Shown piece by piece: positions 46,388-55,197 of a stretch of DNA of 64,000 nucleotides. Position numbers and translations under genes: made by a program. The notes below the pieces were generated by a model. The model had not been told where the DNA came from and searched no databases. It saw nothing but the letters and a program-made list of their open reading frames with translations. The stretch is from an uncultured Bacteroidota bacterium (GTDB lineage Bacteria > Bacteroidota > Bacteroidia > Flavobacteriales > Flavobacteriaceae): positions 62,001 through 126,000 of the forward strand of contig CACPQA010000001.1 in the NCBI GenBank assembly GCA_902635965.1, given 5' to 3'. The stretch's first letter is position 1. Every line of letters starts with the position of its first letter.

Positions 46388-46801
46388 CTATACAAATTCA
46401 ATAGATAGATTTTTATAGTTTATTTTTGCCTCTATTTCGTTTAAAATATCACCACCCAAAATTCCATCGATTTTTTTTTCTTTTTGTTCTTCAAGTGCAT
46501 CATTTATAGTACTCATGTCTATTAGCATAAGAGTAACATCTAATCCTTTATGAAGGTTAAATTTTAATTTACAATTATCACTAGAGATAGCTCCCATTTT
46601 TTTTTCAGCAGCAGATGTAAGCTCAATTTCCTTTCCTTTAGATTGAATATTATATTTTTCTTTTTTCAAGATATCAAAACAACTATTTGAAGCACCAGTA
46701 TCGACTAAAAATCGGGCCCTTTTATTATTTATTTTGAGGTAACATACTATGTGTTTACTTCCAGTAATCTCAAGTAATATTTTTTTCTTTTTTATTTTCA
46801 A
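46388..46801 (-). CDS. Retropepsin-like aspartic protease
   Basis: A 137-residue protein with the retroviral-type aspartic protease signature FLVDTGASNSCFD near residue 33 and the GILGGDIL motif near residue 115. Such single-domain proteases act as dimers. No signal peptide is visible; the basic N-terminus (KIKKKKILL) suggests a cytoplasmic protein. Relatives are common in flavobacteria, with unknown substrates. It converges on sucB with a 2-bp gap and is divergent from tatD. Confidence 0.85.
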   Translation of the reverse strand: MKIKKKKILLEITGSKHIVCYLKINNKRARFLVDTGASNSCFDILKKEKYNIQSKGKEIELTSAAEKKMGAISSDNCKLKFNLHKGLDVTLMLIDMSTINDALEEQKEKKIDGILGGDILNEIEAKINYKNLSIEFV

Positions 46802-46872
46802 TTATTTGGGATGATTACATTAAAGATAAAAATTTAGAGTATTCTTGATATTCAAATCCATAACTTTATGTC

Positions 46873-47640
46873 ATGAATTTTATAGATACCCATACTCATT
46901 TATACTTAAAGGATTTCGATCTCGATATTGATGAGGAAATAAAAAAATCAATTGATCTTGGTGTAAAAGAATTTTATTTACCATCTATTGATAGTTCTCA
47001 TACAAATAGGATGGTTAACTTAAAAAATAAGTATCCAAACGAAATCAAATTGATGATGGGACTTCACCCAACGCATATTGATGCTAATCATTTGATTGAA
47101 ATAAATCATGTTAAAAAAATGCTTGAAGAAGTTGAATTTTCAGCTGTAGGAGAAATTGGTATAGATTTGTATTGGAATAAAAAAAACCTCAAAAAACAAA
47201 TTAATGTTTTTATTCAACAAATTGAAATTGCATTATCAAATAAACTACCAATTGTAATTCATTGTAGAGAATCATTTGATGAAGTATATAAAGTTTTATT
47301 AAATTTTAAAAAAGATAATCTTTTTGGAATATTCCATTGTTTTACAGGGACAAAAGAAGAAGCTGAAAAAATAATAGATTTAAATTTTAAGTTAGGTATT
47401 GGGGGTGTTGTAACATTTAAAAATGGTGGTATTGACAAATTTTTAAATCAAATTCCTTTAACATCAATAGTTTTAGAAACAGATGCTCCATACCTTGCTC
47501 CGCACCCACATAGAGGGAAAAGAAATAATAGTTCTTATTTAACAATTATTGCAGAAAAAGTCGCTGAAATATACAATCTTCCCTTGGAAAGAATTGCTGA
47601 GCAAACAACAAAAAACACTAGGAGTGTATTTAAAATTTAG
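46873..47640 (+). CDS. TatD-family metal-dependent hydrolase
   Basis: A 255-residue TIM-barrel hydrolase. Metal ligands are visible in FIDTHTHLY (HxH at the N-terminus), GEIGIDLYW (Glu), VIHCRESFDEV (His), IFHCFTGT (His) and LETDAPYLAPHPHRGKRN (Asp). Family members are 3'-5' DNA/RNA exonucleases or D-aminoacyl-tRNA-like deacylases; this copy could be TatD, YcfH or YjjV. The tRNA-Ser gene starts 30 bp after its stop. Confidence 0.92.
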   Translation: MNFIDTHTHLYLKDFDLDIDEEIKKSIDLGVKEFYLPSIDSSHTNRMVNLKNKYPNEIKLMMGLHPTHIDANHLIEINHVKKMLEEVEFSAVGEIGIDLYWNKKNLKKQINVFIQQIEIALSNKLPIVIHCRESFDEVYKVLLNFKKDNLFGIFHCFTGTKEEAEKIIDLNFKLGIGGVVTFKNGGIDKFLNQIPLTSIVLETDAPYLAPHPHRGKRNNSSYLTIIAEKVAEIYNLPLERIAEQTTKNTRSVFKI

Positions 47641-47670
47641 TGTATTTTTGAGCTTTAAGTTATAAAAAAA

Positions 47671-47758
47671 AGAGAGGTGGCCGAGTGGCTTAAGGCGCAC
47701 GCTTGGAAAGCGTGTATGCGTTAATAGCGTATCGAGGGTTCGAATCCCTTCCTCTCTG
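47671..47758 (+). tRNA. tRNA-Ser (anticodon GGA)
   Basis: An 88-nt class-II tRNA: acceptor AGAGAGG pairs with CCTCTCT, discriminator G, D-arm with GGCCGAGTGGCTTAAGGC, anticodon stem CACGC/GCGTG with loop TTGGAAA, a long variable arm, and T-arm GAGGG-TTCGAAT-CCCTT. No CCA is encoded. A TATTTTTG -7 box lies at 47643-47650. The 3' half is overlapped on the other strand by the end of a recombinase-fragment reading frame. Confidence 0.97.
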
Positions 47759-48524
47759 CAAATTCAGTTTTTGGTTTATAACTATAGTTAGATAGATTAC
47801 TCCACCTAAAACTATAGTTATTATCCTTATCCTTATCACTACCTTTTGACAACTTAACTGTTACATCATACTCTTTAACATCATTGGTTATTTCTACCAC
47901 TTTAATATCAACTGATGATACATACTTATTGATTACTCTTTCTCTATCCTTTCTGTTGGTAGTATCAAATTCATTCTTTAAGTCATTTCTTATCAATTCA
48001 ATGTAACTATCTACTTTGTCTGATACTATTAGATTGTTTATTTCTTCCAATACAGTAACTTTCTTTCTTCTAATTGTAGATACTCTTTCCTCATTCATTA
48101 TATCCCATTCCTTTTTATCCTCATCAGTTAACTTTCCTTCCAACCACTTATCCATTATCTCCATCTTACTTCTTTTAAACTTCTCTAATTGATATTCATA
48201 ATATTTAAGTGTGTTTTGTTTCTTCTTCCTATCTGTTTTAGATTGATTGAAGTTTCTTTTATATTCTCTCTTTATAAACTCAGTATTGTGAAGAAAATCA
48301 TATAAACTATTCCATACTAAGTTTTCTAACTTCTCAACACTAATGGTATTACTATTCTTACTATCACAATCTGTGAATTTACCATACATTCTCTCATACT
48401 CTTCTAAATCAACTTTTGTATCTCCTCTAAATCTATTTTGTTCTATAACATAGTCACTAAACTTTTTATCATATCTCTTTTTCCTAAACTTTAGATCCAA
48501 GTTCGATTCTTGGGGAGGGTACAA
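47721..48524 (-). pseudogene. C-terminal remnant of a large serine recombinase
   Basis: An open frame of 267 codons with no catalytic domain. The middle resembles the C-terminal part of large serine recombinases: a worn zinc-ribbon region with one Cys left (KFTDCDSKNSNTISVEK), the VEKLENLVWNSLYDFL linker, a long Lys/Glu coiled coil (residues about 85-150), and a final beta-rich domain. The N-terminal Ser nuclease and recombinase domains are absent. The last 12 residues are antisense to tRNA-Ser, and the first residues read through a tRNA-like T-arm, so both ends are not true protein. Best read as a leftover of an integrated element. Confidence 0.65.
48491..48523 (+). other. tRNA 3'-end-like fragment (T-arm plus acceptor half)
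   Basis: CCAAG (48497-48501), loop TTCGATT, CTTGG (48509-48513) makes a perfect T-arm, followed by seven bases GGAGGGT and A at 48521, as in the 3' end of a tRNA. No D-arm or anticodon arm precedes it; the sequence upstream belongs to the recombinase frame. It could mark the other boundary of an element integrated in a tRNA gene. Confidence 0.5.
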
Positions 48525-48555
48525 AATCCTATAATTTAGTTTGTGGTTTTTCCTT

Positions 48556-48563
48556 TATATTTG
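48556..48563 (+). promoter_or_regulatory. -7 box upstream of the esterase gene
   Basis: TATATTTG is an exact match to TAnnTTTG and lies 58 bp before the chosen ATG at 48622. A TTTG at 48540-48543 is too close (12 bp) to be a normal -33 element. Support is moderate. Confidence 0.4.
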
Positions 48564-48621
48564 ATTAAAACAAATGACAATGAGAAAACTTTTAATTGGA
48601 TGTGATGTAATTTTTAAAAAG

Positions 48622-49467
48622 ATGAGAACACGCGGCATAGTTCTTCTTTTAATTCCTTTCTTCTCATTTTCACAAAAAACAATTTCTGTAAATTATAAAA
48701 AGTGGGATCTTAAATCATTTCCAGAGTCTAAGATAAATATTGGTGGTTCCGAGGGGTTCTATTATGATAATGTATCTGAGCCTCAAATGGATTTATATCT
48801 GCCAAAGGGAGACGCTGTAACAGGCAAAGCGATGATAATTTGTCCAGGAGGAGGACTTTATTTTTTGTCGTACTTTAAAGAAGGAGTCAAACTTGCAGAA
48901 AAGTTAGCATCAAACGGAATTACGGCTTTTATTTTAAAATACAGGACTTACCCTAGAAAAGGCTCTGTAGTCAAATGGACACAAAGTTTATGGCAATCAC
49001 CTCAAAGAGCCATTGATAGTGCTAAAATTATATTACCTCACTCATCAAAAGACGCTTTAAGTGCAATTGAAATGATAAGAAATAAGGCAAAAAAATATAA
49101 AATTGATCCAGATAAAATTGGACTTATGGGATTCTCAGCTGGCGGGGCTGTCACAATGGAGGCGACATATAAATCAACTCCCAAAAATCAGCCCAACTTT
49201 ATTGCCCCAATTTATCCATGGATGGATATAGTAGACAAACAAAATGTTCCGCAAAACAAACCACCAGCTTTTATCTCCTGTGCAAATGATGATCCATTAA
49301 GACTAGCTGCACCAAGTGTACAAATCTACAACGATTGGATCTCAGCCAATGCGAAGGCAGAGCTTCACATGTTTAGTGAGGGCGGACATGGATATGGTAT
49401 GAATGATTTGTCTATACCAGTAGGTAAATGGTCAGACTTACTTGTTGATTGGATATTGAGTTTGTGA
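48622..49467 (+). CDS. Secreted alpha/beta-hydrolase (acetyl-esterase-like)
   Basis: From the ATG at 48622 the protein is 281 residues with a signal peptide MRTRGIVLLLIPFFSFSQ; an earlier ATG at 48574 would put 16 residues before it and is less likely. The oxyanion-hole segment is MIICPGGGLYFLS (near residue 78), the nucleophile elbow is GLMGFSAGGAVTM, the acid is in SCANDDPLR and the catalytic His is in SEGGHGYGM. It resembles carbohydrate acetyl-esterases of the BD-FAE/Aes type. It lies in the accessory segment between the recombinase remnant and the decayed surface-protein gene, so it may be cargo or simply a flanking gene. Confidence 0.83.
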   Translation: MRTRGIVLLLIPFFSFSQKTISVNYKKWDLKSFPESKINIGGSEGFYYDNVSEPQMDLYLPKGDAVTGKAMIICPGGGLYFLSYFKEGVKLAEKLASNGITAFILKYRTYPRKGSVVKWTQSLWQSPQRAIDSAKIILPHSSKDALSAIEMIRNKAKKYKIDPDKIGLMGFSAGGAVTMEATYKSTPKNQPNFIAPIYPWMDIVDKQNVPQNKPPAFISCANDDPLRLAAPSVQIYNDWISANAKAELHMFSEGGHGYGMNDLSIPVGKWSDLLVDWILSL

Positions 49468-49556
49468 CAATAATTAACAAACCAGTAGTTTTTTTAGTTT
49501 AATTATTCATTTTTCTAATCATTTGTATATTTAATGACTAAATTTTGTAGCCATCA

Positions 49557-49966
49557 AACAAGCACTTAGCCTTTAAGTATTTTTACTTTTTCATATTTCT
49601 TTTTCCCAAGGGATTGTTTTAAACGGCAATACCATAGAGTGTGATGGTGCTGCTGTCGGTGATAGTGCTTTAATAGGAGGTAAAACATACTATGTAGTAG
49701 ATAGAGACGCACTTATCTCAATTGTAGAAAATGGTGATTTCACTTATGATCCGCCTGGACCTGCAACTTCAGCCACAGTTACTCCAACCGATTTAAGTTG
49801 TGTTTGTACTTCTAATGTAACTGATACGAGTAATTTATTTAACAGAGATGGAGTTTATGGGAAATCAAACTTTAATACAGACATTAACAACTGGGATGTG
49901 AGTAATGTGGAGAATATGAATAGTATGTTTGCAAACTGTAATTTTCTATTAAATAAATCCAACTAA
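49557..49966 (+). pseudogene. Decayed BspA-type (DUF285) surface protein gene
   Basis: A readable frame from 49610 to the TAA at 49964 gives 118 residues starting GIVLNGNTIECDG, with TYYVVDRDALISIVENG, and ending with one DUF285/BspA-like repeat: FNTDINNWDVSNVENMNSMF, then a stop. A degraded signal peptide (KHLAFKYFYFFIFLF) sits just before, but in another frame; the shift lies in the T-run around 49590-49605, and the codon expected to be ATG is AAC (49557). Intact relatives have many such repeats. A start-less, frameshifted and truncated copy is therefore the best reading. Confidence 0.7.
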
Positions 49967-50250
49967 TTAATTATTTAAATAAAAATTATATATAAAATTT
50001 ATATATAAAACCCACCACCCATTTAGTATCTCCTATTAAGTATTAGAAGTTTAATTACATCAGAATACATCCACCAATTCTCTTTTATTTTTAATACTTT
50101 TGGATTTACCTCTATTGTATACCAATAGGGAGTATTGGAGGTTTATGACAAAATGATTTTTATATATCAAAATCTTAGTCTGTGCAAATTAATTACTAAT
50201 CATCGACCTATGAAAAATTTTTTAAAATCATATGAATCTTTTTTTCAATA
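49967..50250. other. AT-rich non-coding stretch with short repeats
   Basis: No credible gene is seen. There is a 12-bp direct repeat TTATATATAAAA at 49986-49997 and 49999-50010, and a hairpin CTATTG-TATAC-CAATAG at 50112-50128. With the pseudogene it makes the one large gap in the window (49468-50250). It ends at the 3' end of the minus-strand amidohydrolase gene. Confidence 0.5.
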
Positions 50251-51666
50251 TTAATTTCTATAATCCAAAGCAGGCTCTCTTTCTCCTAAAAGAGGGATGT
50301 ATTTGAAGTCCTCTCCTCTAATTTCATTAAACTCTTTTTTGATTTTATTTATCAATTCACTGTTTTCTAGCAATTCTATCCCAGAGAGAGTAAGTACCTT
50401 TGCAGCCTGCATCATGCCCTTGACACCAATACTTGTTCCTCCGGCCGCAACTGCTTGCCAACTGTGAGCTGGTGTACCAGGCACCCAGGTTGCCCCTCGA
50501 AGACCAGCAGTCGGGACTGTATAACTAACATCACCTACATCTGTGGATCCACCAATACCTTTTGGATCTGAATCGTAGGGGGCAACATTGAGTATATTTT
50601 TCATGTCGAGAGGTTTTTTAAGTGTTTTTGCAATTTTTTTAGCAAACGATAATTCTTCTTCATTATAGTTGAAACCACCGATTTTGGTAAAATTTCGATG
50701 AACCATTTGCTGAAGTATTGGGACATGAAGTAAATCATGAGTCCCACCAATCATTTCATATTCCATTTTTGTGCCCGTTCCCAATGCTGCTCCTTGTGCT
50801 GCTTTAACTATTCTATCGAACAAAATAATTACTTCGTTGCGCTTTGGATGACGCGAGTAATAATATACTTCAGCAAAATCTGGAACTACATTAGGAGCCT
50901 CGCCTCCACGTGTTATTACGTAGTGAATACGTGCAGACATATCCATGTGCTCACGCATAAGATTAGTCATATAATTCATCGCTTCAACGGCGTCTAAAGC
51001 TGACCTACCCTCTTGAGGAGCTCCAGCCGCGTGAGCAGAACGTCCATAAAAACGAAATTTTGCAGACTTATTTGCGAGGGCCGGACGTGGATTTGCTGAA
51101 TTTTCGTCGTCAGCATGCCAATGTAAGGCAATATCAACATCATCAAATAAACCAGATCGTGTCATGTAAACTTTACCTGAACCGCCTTCTTCAGCGGGAC
51201 AGCCATAGTATCTAATTGTGCCTTTAACTTTACTTTTTTCAATATATTTTTTTAAACTAATAGCTGCTGCTGCTGAAGCAGTTCCGAAAAGATGGTGTCC
51301 GCATGCATGACCTCCTCTTTTTCCGTTCGTAATCTTGTAAGGCAGTGCTTTTTGAGATAGACCAGGTAATGCATCATATTCACCAAGAATCGCAATTATT
51401 GGCCCTCCGTTGTTATATTCTGCAACAAACGCTGTGGGAATTCCGGCTACACCAGCTTTTACCACAAACCCCGACTCCTTAAGTTTGTTTTGTAATAAAG
51501 TACTACTCTTGTTCTCTTGATATCCCATCTCTGCGTACTCCCATATTTGCATAGCTATTTTTGCGTAATCATCTTTGGATGAATCTAAATTGGATAAAAT
51601 ATAATCTGACTGACCATAGGTTAAAAAAGAATAAATACTTGCACCTAATAAATAAAAATACTTCAT
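50251..51666 (-). CDS. M20-family amidohydrolase, AbgB-like, secreted
   Basis: A 471-residue zinc amidohydrolase. Signal peptide about 1-18 (SFLTYGQ). Metal and catalytic motifs: ILGEYDALPGL, GHACGHHLFGTA, CPAEEGGSGK and ALHWHADDE, with the dimerisation domain (KFRFYGRSAHAAGAPQEGRSALDA). It is close to the B subunit of aminobenzoyl-glutamate hydrolase (AbgB), which releases glutamate from p-aminobenzoyl-glutamate; relatives also cleave other N-acyl amino acids. The export signal and the lack of an AbgA partner suggest a broader peptide or amidohydrolase role. Confidence 0.9.
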   Translation of the reverse strand: MKYFYLLGASIYSFLTYGQSDYILSNLDSSKDDYAKIAMQIWEYAEMGYQENKSSTLLQNKLKESGFVVKAGVAGIPTAFVAEYNNGGPIIAILGEYDALPGLSQKALPYKITNGKRGGHACGHHLFGTASAAAAISLKKYIEKSKVKGTIRYYGCPAEEGGSGKVYMTRSGLFDDVDIALHWHADDENSANPRPALANKSAKFRFYGRSAHAAGAPQEGRSALDAVEAMNYMTNLMREHMDMSARIHYVITRGGEAPNVVPDFAEVYYYSRHPKRNEVIILFDRIVKAAQGAALGTGTKMEYEMIGGTHDLLHVPILQQMVHRNFTKIGGFNYNEEELSFAKKIAKTLKKPLDMKNILNVAPYDSDPKGIGGSTDVGDVSYTVPTAGLRGATWVPGTPAHSWQAVAAGGTSIGVKGMMQAAKVLTLSGIELLENSELINKIKKEFNEIRGEDFKYIPLLGEREPALDYRN

Positions 51667-51761
51667 AAAGTTTGTTTTATTTAAATTTCTAAAATGTACA
51701 GGAATTTCACAAATATAAGTTCATATAAAAAGTTTACTTATTTTCTGGATTTACCTAGAAA

Positions 51762-52610
51762 TTATAAACTTTTAATAGTCGTAAAAACTGGTATATGGTC
51801 TGATGGCCAGTTGCCATTTGTTAACTTTTCATCAATATGCTTATATTCATAAATATTGATATTTTTAGTAAAAATATAATCTATTCTTCTTCTCAATTTA
51901 CTTTTTAAATCAAAACCATTAAAAGTACCATATGGTTTTTCCAAATGAAAATCTTTAAAGGAATCTTCAAGATTTTCTTTCAGTAACTTAATAGTTTTTT
52001 CGGTAGGGACCGAGTTAAAATCACCCATAACGACAATAGCATTTTTAAAATAATCATTTACTTTGATGTGGTTCATAATTACGTCAACTGATTTCTCCCT
52101 TGCAGTTTCACCTAAATGATCAAAATGTGAGTTGTATACAACCAATTTTTTACTTGAATTTACATTTGTAAATACTCCAACGGTCACCACTCTGTTCAAA
52201 GCCGCATCCCATCCAATCGAGGGCACTTCTGGGGTTTCTGATAACCAAAAAGTTTCATCTTTCTCTAACTTAAACTTTTTGTTCTTATAATAAATCGCAC
52301 AGTATTCTCCATTATTTCCACCATCTCTTCCGTTGCCTATCAAACTATACCCTTCTAAATTTTCTGATAAATATAAAATTTGATGAGGAAGACCCTCTTG
52401 GATTCCAAGAATATCCGGATTTAATTTCTTAATCAACGAAACCAACCCTTTTTTTCTATGAATCCATTGATTGATTCCATCCTTTTCGGTGTCAAGACGA
52501 ATATTGTAAGTCATTAAGCTGACGGCTTTGAAAGAATTTGAACAGGAAGAAAAAATAAAAAAAAATGATAATAATATTTGTAATATTACCTTCTTAATCC
52601 GTTTATGAAT
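51762..52610 (-). CDS. Endonuclease/exonuclease/phosphatase-family lipoprotein with a non-canonical start
   Basis: The EEP domain begins MTYNIRLDTEKDG, with an ATG at 52514, and has PDILGIQEG, YNSHFDHLG, VVMGDFNSVP and WPSDHIPVF, the metal and catalytic motifs. Upstream in frame lies a clear lipoprotein signal, HKRIKKVILQILLSFFFIFS then Ser-Cys, so the true start must be further up. No ATG, GTG or TTG is available there; the codon before HKRIKK is ATT at 52608-52610, 5 bp after the DinB gene stop. I take this as the probable start (as ATT serves infC) or a mutated ATG. The domain suits a sugar-phosphatase or nuclease role outside the cytoplasm. Confidence 0.8.
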   Translation of the reverse strand: MHKRIKKVILQILLSFFFIFSSCSNSFKAVSLMTYNIRLDTEKDGINQWIHRKKGLVSLIKKLNPDILGIQEGLPHQILYLSENLEGYSLIGNGRDGGNNGEYCAIYYKNKKFKLEKDETFWLSETPEVPSIGWDAALNRVVTVGVFTNVNSSKKLVVYNSHFDHLGETAREKSVDVIMNHIKVNDYFKNAIVVMGDFNSVPTEKTIKLLKENLEDSFKDFHLEKPYGTFNGFDLKSKLRRRIDYIFTKNINIYEYKHIDEKLTNGNWPSDHIPVFTTIKSL

Positions 52611-52615
52611 ATAGT

Positions 52616-53158
52616 TTAATTTAATTGTTTAAAATCTTTGGTGTTTCTTTTTGCTTGTAAATGGTGCCGATCGATATGAAATCTTAAAAATTCGAGTCTT
52701 TGTTGAAAGTCTAATTCTCCTGAAATGGGGTGAGCATGAGCAATCACTCTTAGCATATCATCTGTCAAATTGTGTGTAAATTCTTTAAGAATATCTTTTA
52801 AGCTAATAAAGGAATTTATCCAAAATGAAATGGACCCTCCAACTCTTGGAGCTGCAATATCTGGCACTTGTTCCTTTCGGTTCCAGGTTAATTCAACCAC
52901 TTTTTCAATTTTCAACCCCTTATTCTTTGATTCATACTTAATCTCTCTTTTACCTTCTAAAATTTCATTTAAAACCTTAGCCATAACTGCTATTCCTAAA
53001 AATTCAGCCCAATAAAGGTGTTCAGTAATTTCAACTATATTCCACGAGGATTCATCTGGTTTATGGTTAGTAATCTCCTTTGATAATTGTCCAATTGTTT
53101 GGATGTAACTTTTTCTCGATATTTCAACAGAATTTACAAGACTTTTAACTTTTGACAT
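52616..53158 (-). CDS. DinB-family four-helix protein
   Basis: A 180-residue protein of the DinB/YfiT-like fold. The three metal-binding histidines can be placed at His47 (ITEHLYW), His161 and His165 (FHIDRHHLQ). The start at 53158 gives the normal length. Family members are metal enzymes or thiol transferases with diverse roles; no DNA-damage role follows from the name. It is upstream of the EEP lipoprotein gene with a 5-bp gap. Confidence 0.85.
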   Translation of the reverse strand: MSKVKSLVNSVEISRKSYIQTIGQLSKEITNHKPDESSWNIVEITEHLYWAEFLGIAVMAKVLNEILEGKREIKYESKNKGLKIEKVVELTWNRKEQVPDIAAPRVGGSISFWINSFISLKDILKEFTHNLTDDMLRVIAHAHPISGELDFQQRLEFLRFHIDRHHLQAKRNTKDFKQLN

Positions 53159-53240
53159 TTTGATATAAATAATAAATAAATATAAAAAGAAACTTTTGAT
53201 GTAATTTTATTTCATTAGTAAAAGAATTCAGTTCCTGACA

Positions 53241-55169
53241 ATGGATGCTAATCTCCCAATATGGACCCCTTTATCTGTAGATATTTCGTCTAGTAATTTG
53301 TCATCGTTTCAAGAATTTGTTACCAATAAAACTGGTTATAAATTTGAAAATTATAAAGCTTTTCATTATTGGTCAGTAAATGAATTGTCAGATTTTTGGG
53401 AATGTATTGCCTTGTTTTTTAAAATAAATTTCTCTAAACCATACAATTACACTTTAAGGAGCAAAAAACCTTTTTATAAAGCTGAATGGTTTGGAAATTC
53501 AATGCTCAGTTATACAAACCATATTGAAAGAAACTTTAAAACCAAAGAAAATGTTATTCTTTATAGAAATGAAATGCAGGAAGACACCTGCATTACATGG
53601 AATTCGTTATTCGTAAAGGCAATTGAAATTAAAAATGAATTATTAAATGAAGGAGTAAAAAAAGGAGATTGTGTAGGTGGGTATTTATCAAATCATCCGA
53701 TTACAATTGCAGCATTTTTAGCAACAAACTCCATAGGTGCGGTATGGAGTTGTTGTTCTCCCGACTTTGGGGTTGAAAGTGTTATTTCTAGACTAGGGCA
53801 ACTAAAACCGATTGTACTGATTGGAATTAGAAAATATTCATACAATGGAAAAAAATATTCCTTATCGCATAGAATCCGGTCCATAAAAAAATCCATTCCA
53901 ACAATAAAAACTATACTTTACTGTGAAACAGATTTTGGATCATGGAATTTAAATACTGAAAGGGTAATTTCTTTGGAATCAGTTGAAGTAGAATACGACC
54001 ATCCAATTTGGGTTTTGTACTCATCAGGAACTACAGGTAGACCTAAATCTATAACTCATCGCACAGGGGGAATGCTCATGGAGCATTATAAAGCTATTGC
54101 ACTTCACCAAAATTTAAAACAAGGAGATCGTTTTTTTTGGCATACCACTACAGGTTGGATGATGTGGAATTATGCATTAGGAGCTCTACTTTGTGGGGGA
54201 GTGCTTTGCATATATGACGGATCTCCAAGTTATCCTAATCTTAACGTTCAATGGCGTTTTGCTTCAGATAAATCTATTGTTCATTTTGGACATGGCGCAT
54301 CTTTTTTTATTGAAAGCATGAAAAAAGATTTGCAATACGTTAATGAGAACAGATTTCCAAAACTAAAATCAATAGGTTCTACCGGATCACCTCTTTCAGA
54401 TGAAGCATTTTATTGGCTACAAAAAAAACTTCCTAGAACCCAACTTATTTCCTTGAGTGGTGGCACCGACGTTTGTTCTGCATTTTTAGGTGGAAATCCT
54501 AATTTACCAGTTTATGCTGGTTATTTACAATGTGAAATGTTGGGGGCATCAATTGAATGTTGGAACGAAAAAGGGGAAAAACTAAAAAATCAAACTGGGG
54601 AGCTAGTAATTACAAATCCAATGCCCTGTATGCCAATTTATTTTTGGGGTGACACCCAAAATAAGATTTTTAAAAAGAGTTATTTTAAGAAATTTAAGGA
54701 TGTATGGACCCATGGTGATTGGATACAAAAAAGCGAAACTAAAGGAATTAAAATTCTTGGACGTTCAGATTCTACTTTAAATAGGAAAGGAGTTAGAATT
54801 GGAACTTCTGAAATATACAGAGTCTTAGACTTGCTAGATGAAATTATAGACTCAATAATAGTAGATCTACCTAATAAAAAAGATCATTCAAAATTATTTT
54901 TATTTGTTGTTGCAAGCAAAAAACTAAACTCTAAATTAATTGACAAGATTAAAAATCAATTAAAAATTAAATGCTCGCCTCAATATATTCCAGATAAAAT
55001 AATTTCAATTAAGGAAGTACCCTATACATTAAGTGGAAAAAAATTAGAAATACCCATAAAAAAAATATTATTTGGGAATGCGCCAGAAGAAGTTATCAAT
55101 TATGGATCTTTAAAAAATCCAAAAAGTCTTGATTTTTTTATCCAAAACAGAGAAAACTTTATAATTTAA
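53241..55169 (+). CDS. Acetoacetyl-CoA synthetase
   Basis: A 642-residue acyl-adenylating ligase. An N-terminal ACS-type linker (NYKAFHYWSVNELSDFWE, shortened) precedes the AMP-binding domain. Motifs: WVLYSSGTTGRPKSITH, FFWHTTTGWMMWNY, SLSGGTDVCSAFLGG, and RSDSTLNRKGVRIGTSEIYR before the C-terminal lid with the lysine in YTLSGKKLEIPIKK. The TTTGWMMWN and WTHGDWI blocks match acetoacetate-CoA ligase rather than acetyl-CoA synthetase. It activates acetoacetate for lipid or ketone-body use. Confidence 0.88.
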   Translation: MDANLPIWTPLSVDISSSNLSSFQEFVTNKTGYKFENYKAFHYWSVNELSDFWECIALFFKINFSKPYNYTLRSKKPFYKAEWFGNSMLSYTNHIERNFKTKENVILYRNEMQEDTCITWNSLFVKAIEIKNELLNEGVKKGDCVGGYLSNHPITIAAFLATNSIGAVWSCCSPDFGVESVISRLGQLKPIVLIGIRKYSYNGKKYSLSHRIRSIKKSIPTIKTILYCETDFGSWNLNTERVISLESVEVEYDHPIWVLYSSGTTGRPKSITHRTGGMLMEHYKAIALHQNLKQGDRFFWHTTTGWMMWNYALGALLCGGVLCIYDGSPSYPNLNVQWRFASDKSIVHFGHGASFFIESMKKDLQYVNENRFPKLKSIGSTGSPLSDEAFYWLQKKLPRTQLISLSGGTDVCSAFLGGNPNLPVYAGYLQCEMLGASIECWNEKGEKLKNQTGELVITNPMPCMPIYFWGDTQNKIFKKSYFKKFKDVWTHGDWIQKSETKGIKILGRSDSTLNRKGVRIGTSEIYRVLDLLDEIIDSIIVDLPNKKDHSKLFLFVVASKKLNSKLIDKIKNQLKIKCSPQYIPDKIISIKEVPYTLSGKKLEIPIKKILFGNAPEEVINYGSLKNPKSLDFFIQNRENFII

Positions 55170-55197
55170 AAAACATTATGGTAATTTTACTTTCAAT

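Noticed and set aside
47721-47758. C-terminal residues GFEPSIRY of the recombinase-like frame as real protein
   Set aside because: This is the typical backward reading of a tRNA-Ser T-arm; it is an accident of the tRNA sequence.
47780-47820. Two copies of the palindrome AACTATAGTT exactly 30 bp apart, possibly recombinase core sites
   Set aside because: They fall in the recombinase frame where Asn-Tyr-Ser occurs twice; no flanking similarity supports a crossover site.
50110-50130. Hairpin CTATTG-TATAC-CAATAG as a terminator for the amidohydrolase gene
   Set aside because: It lies about 120 bp beyond the stop, has a short A/T-rich stem and no T-tract on the minus strand.
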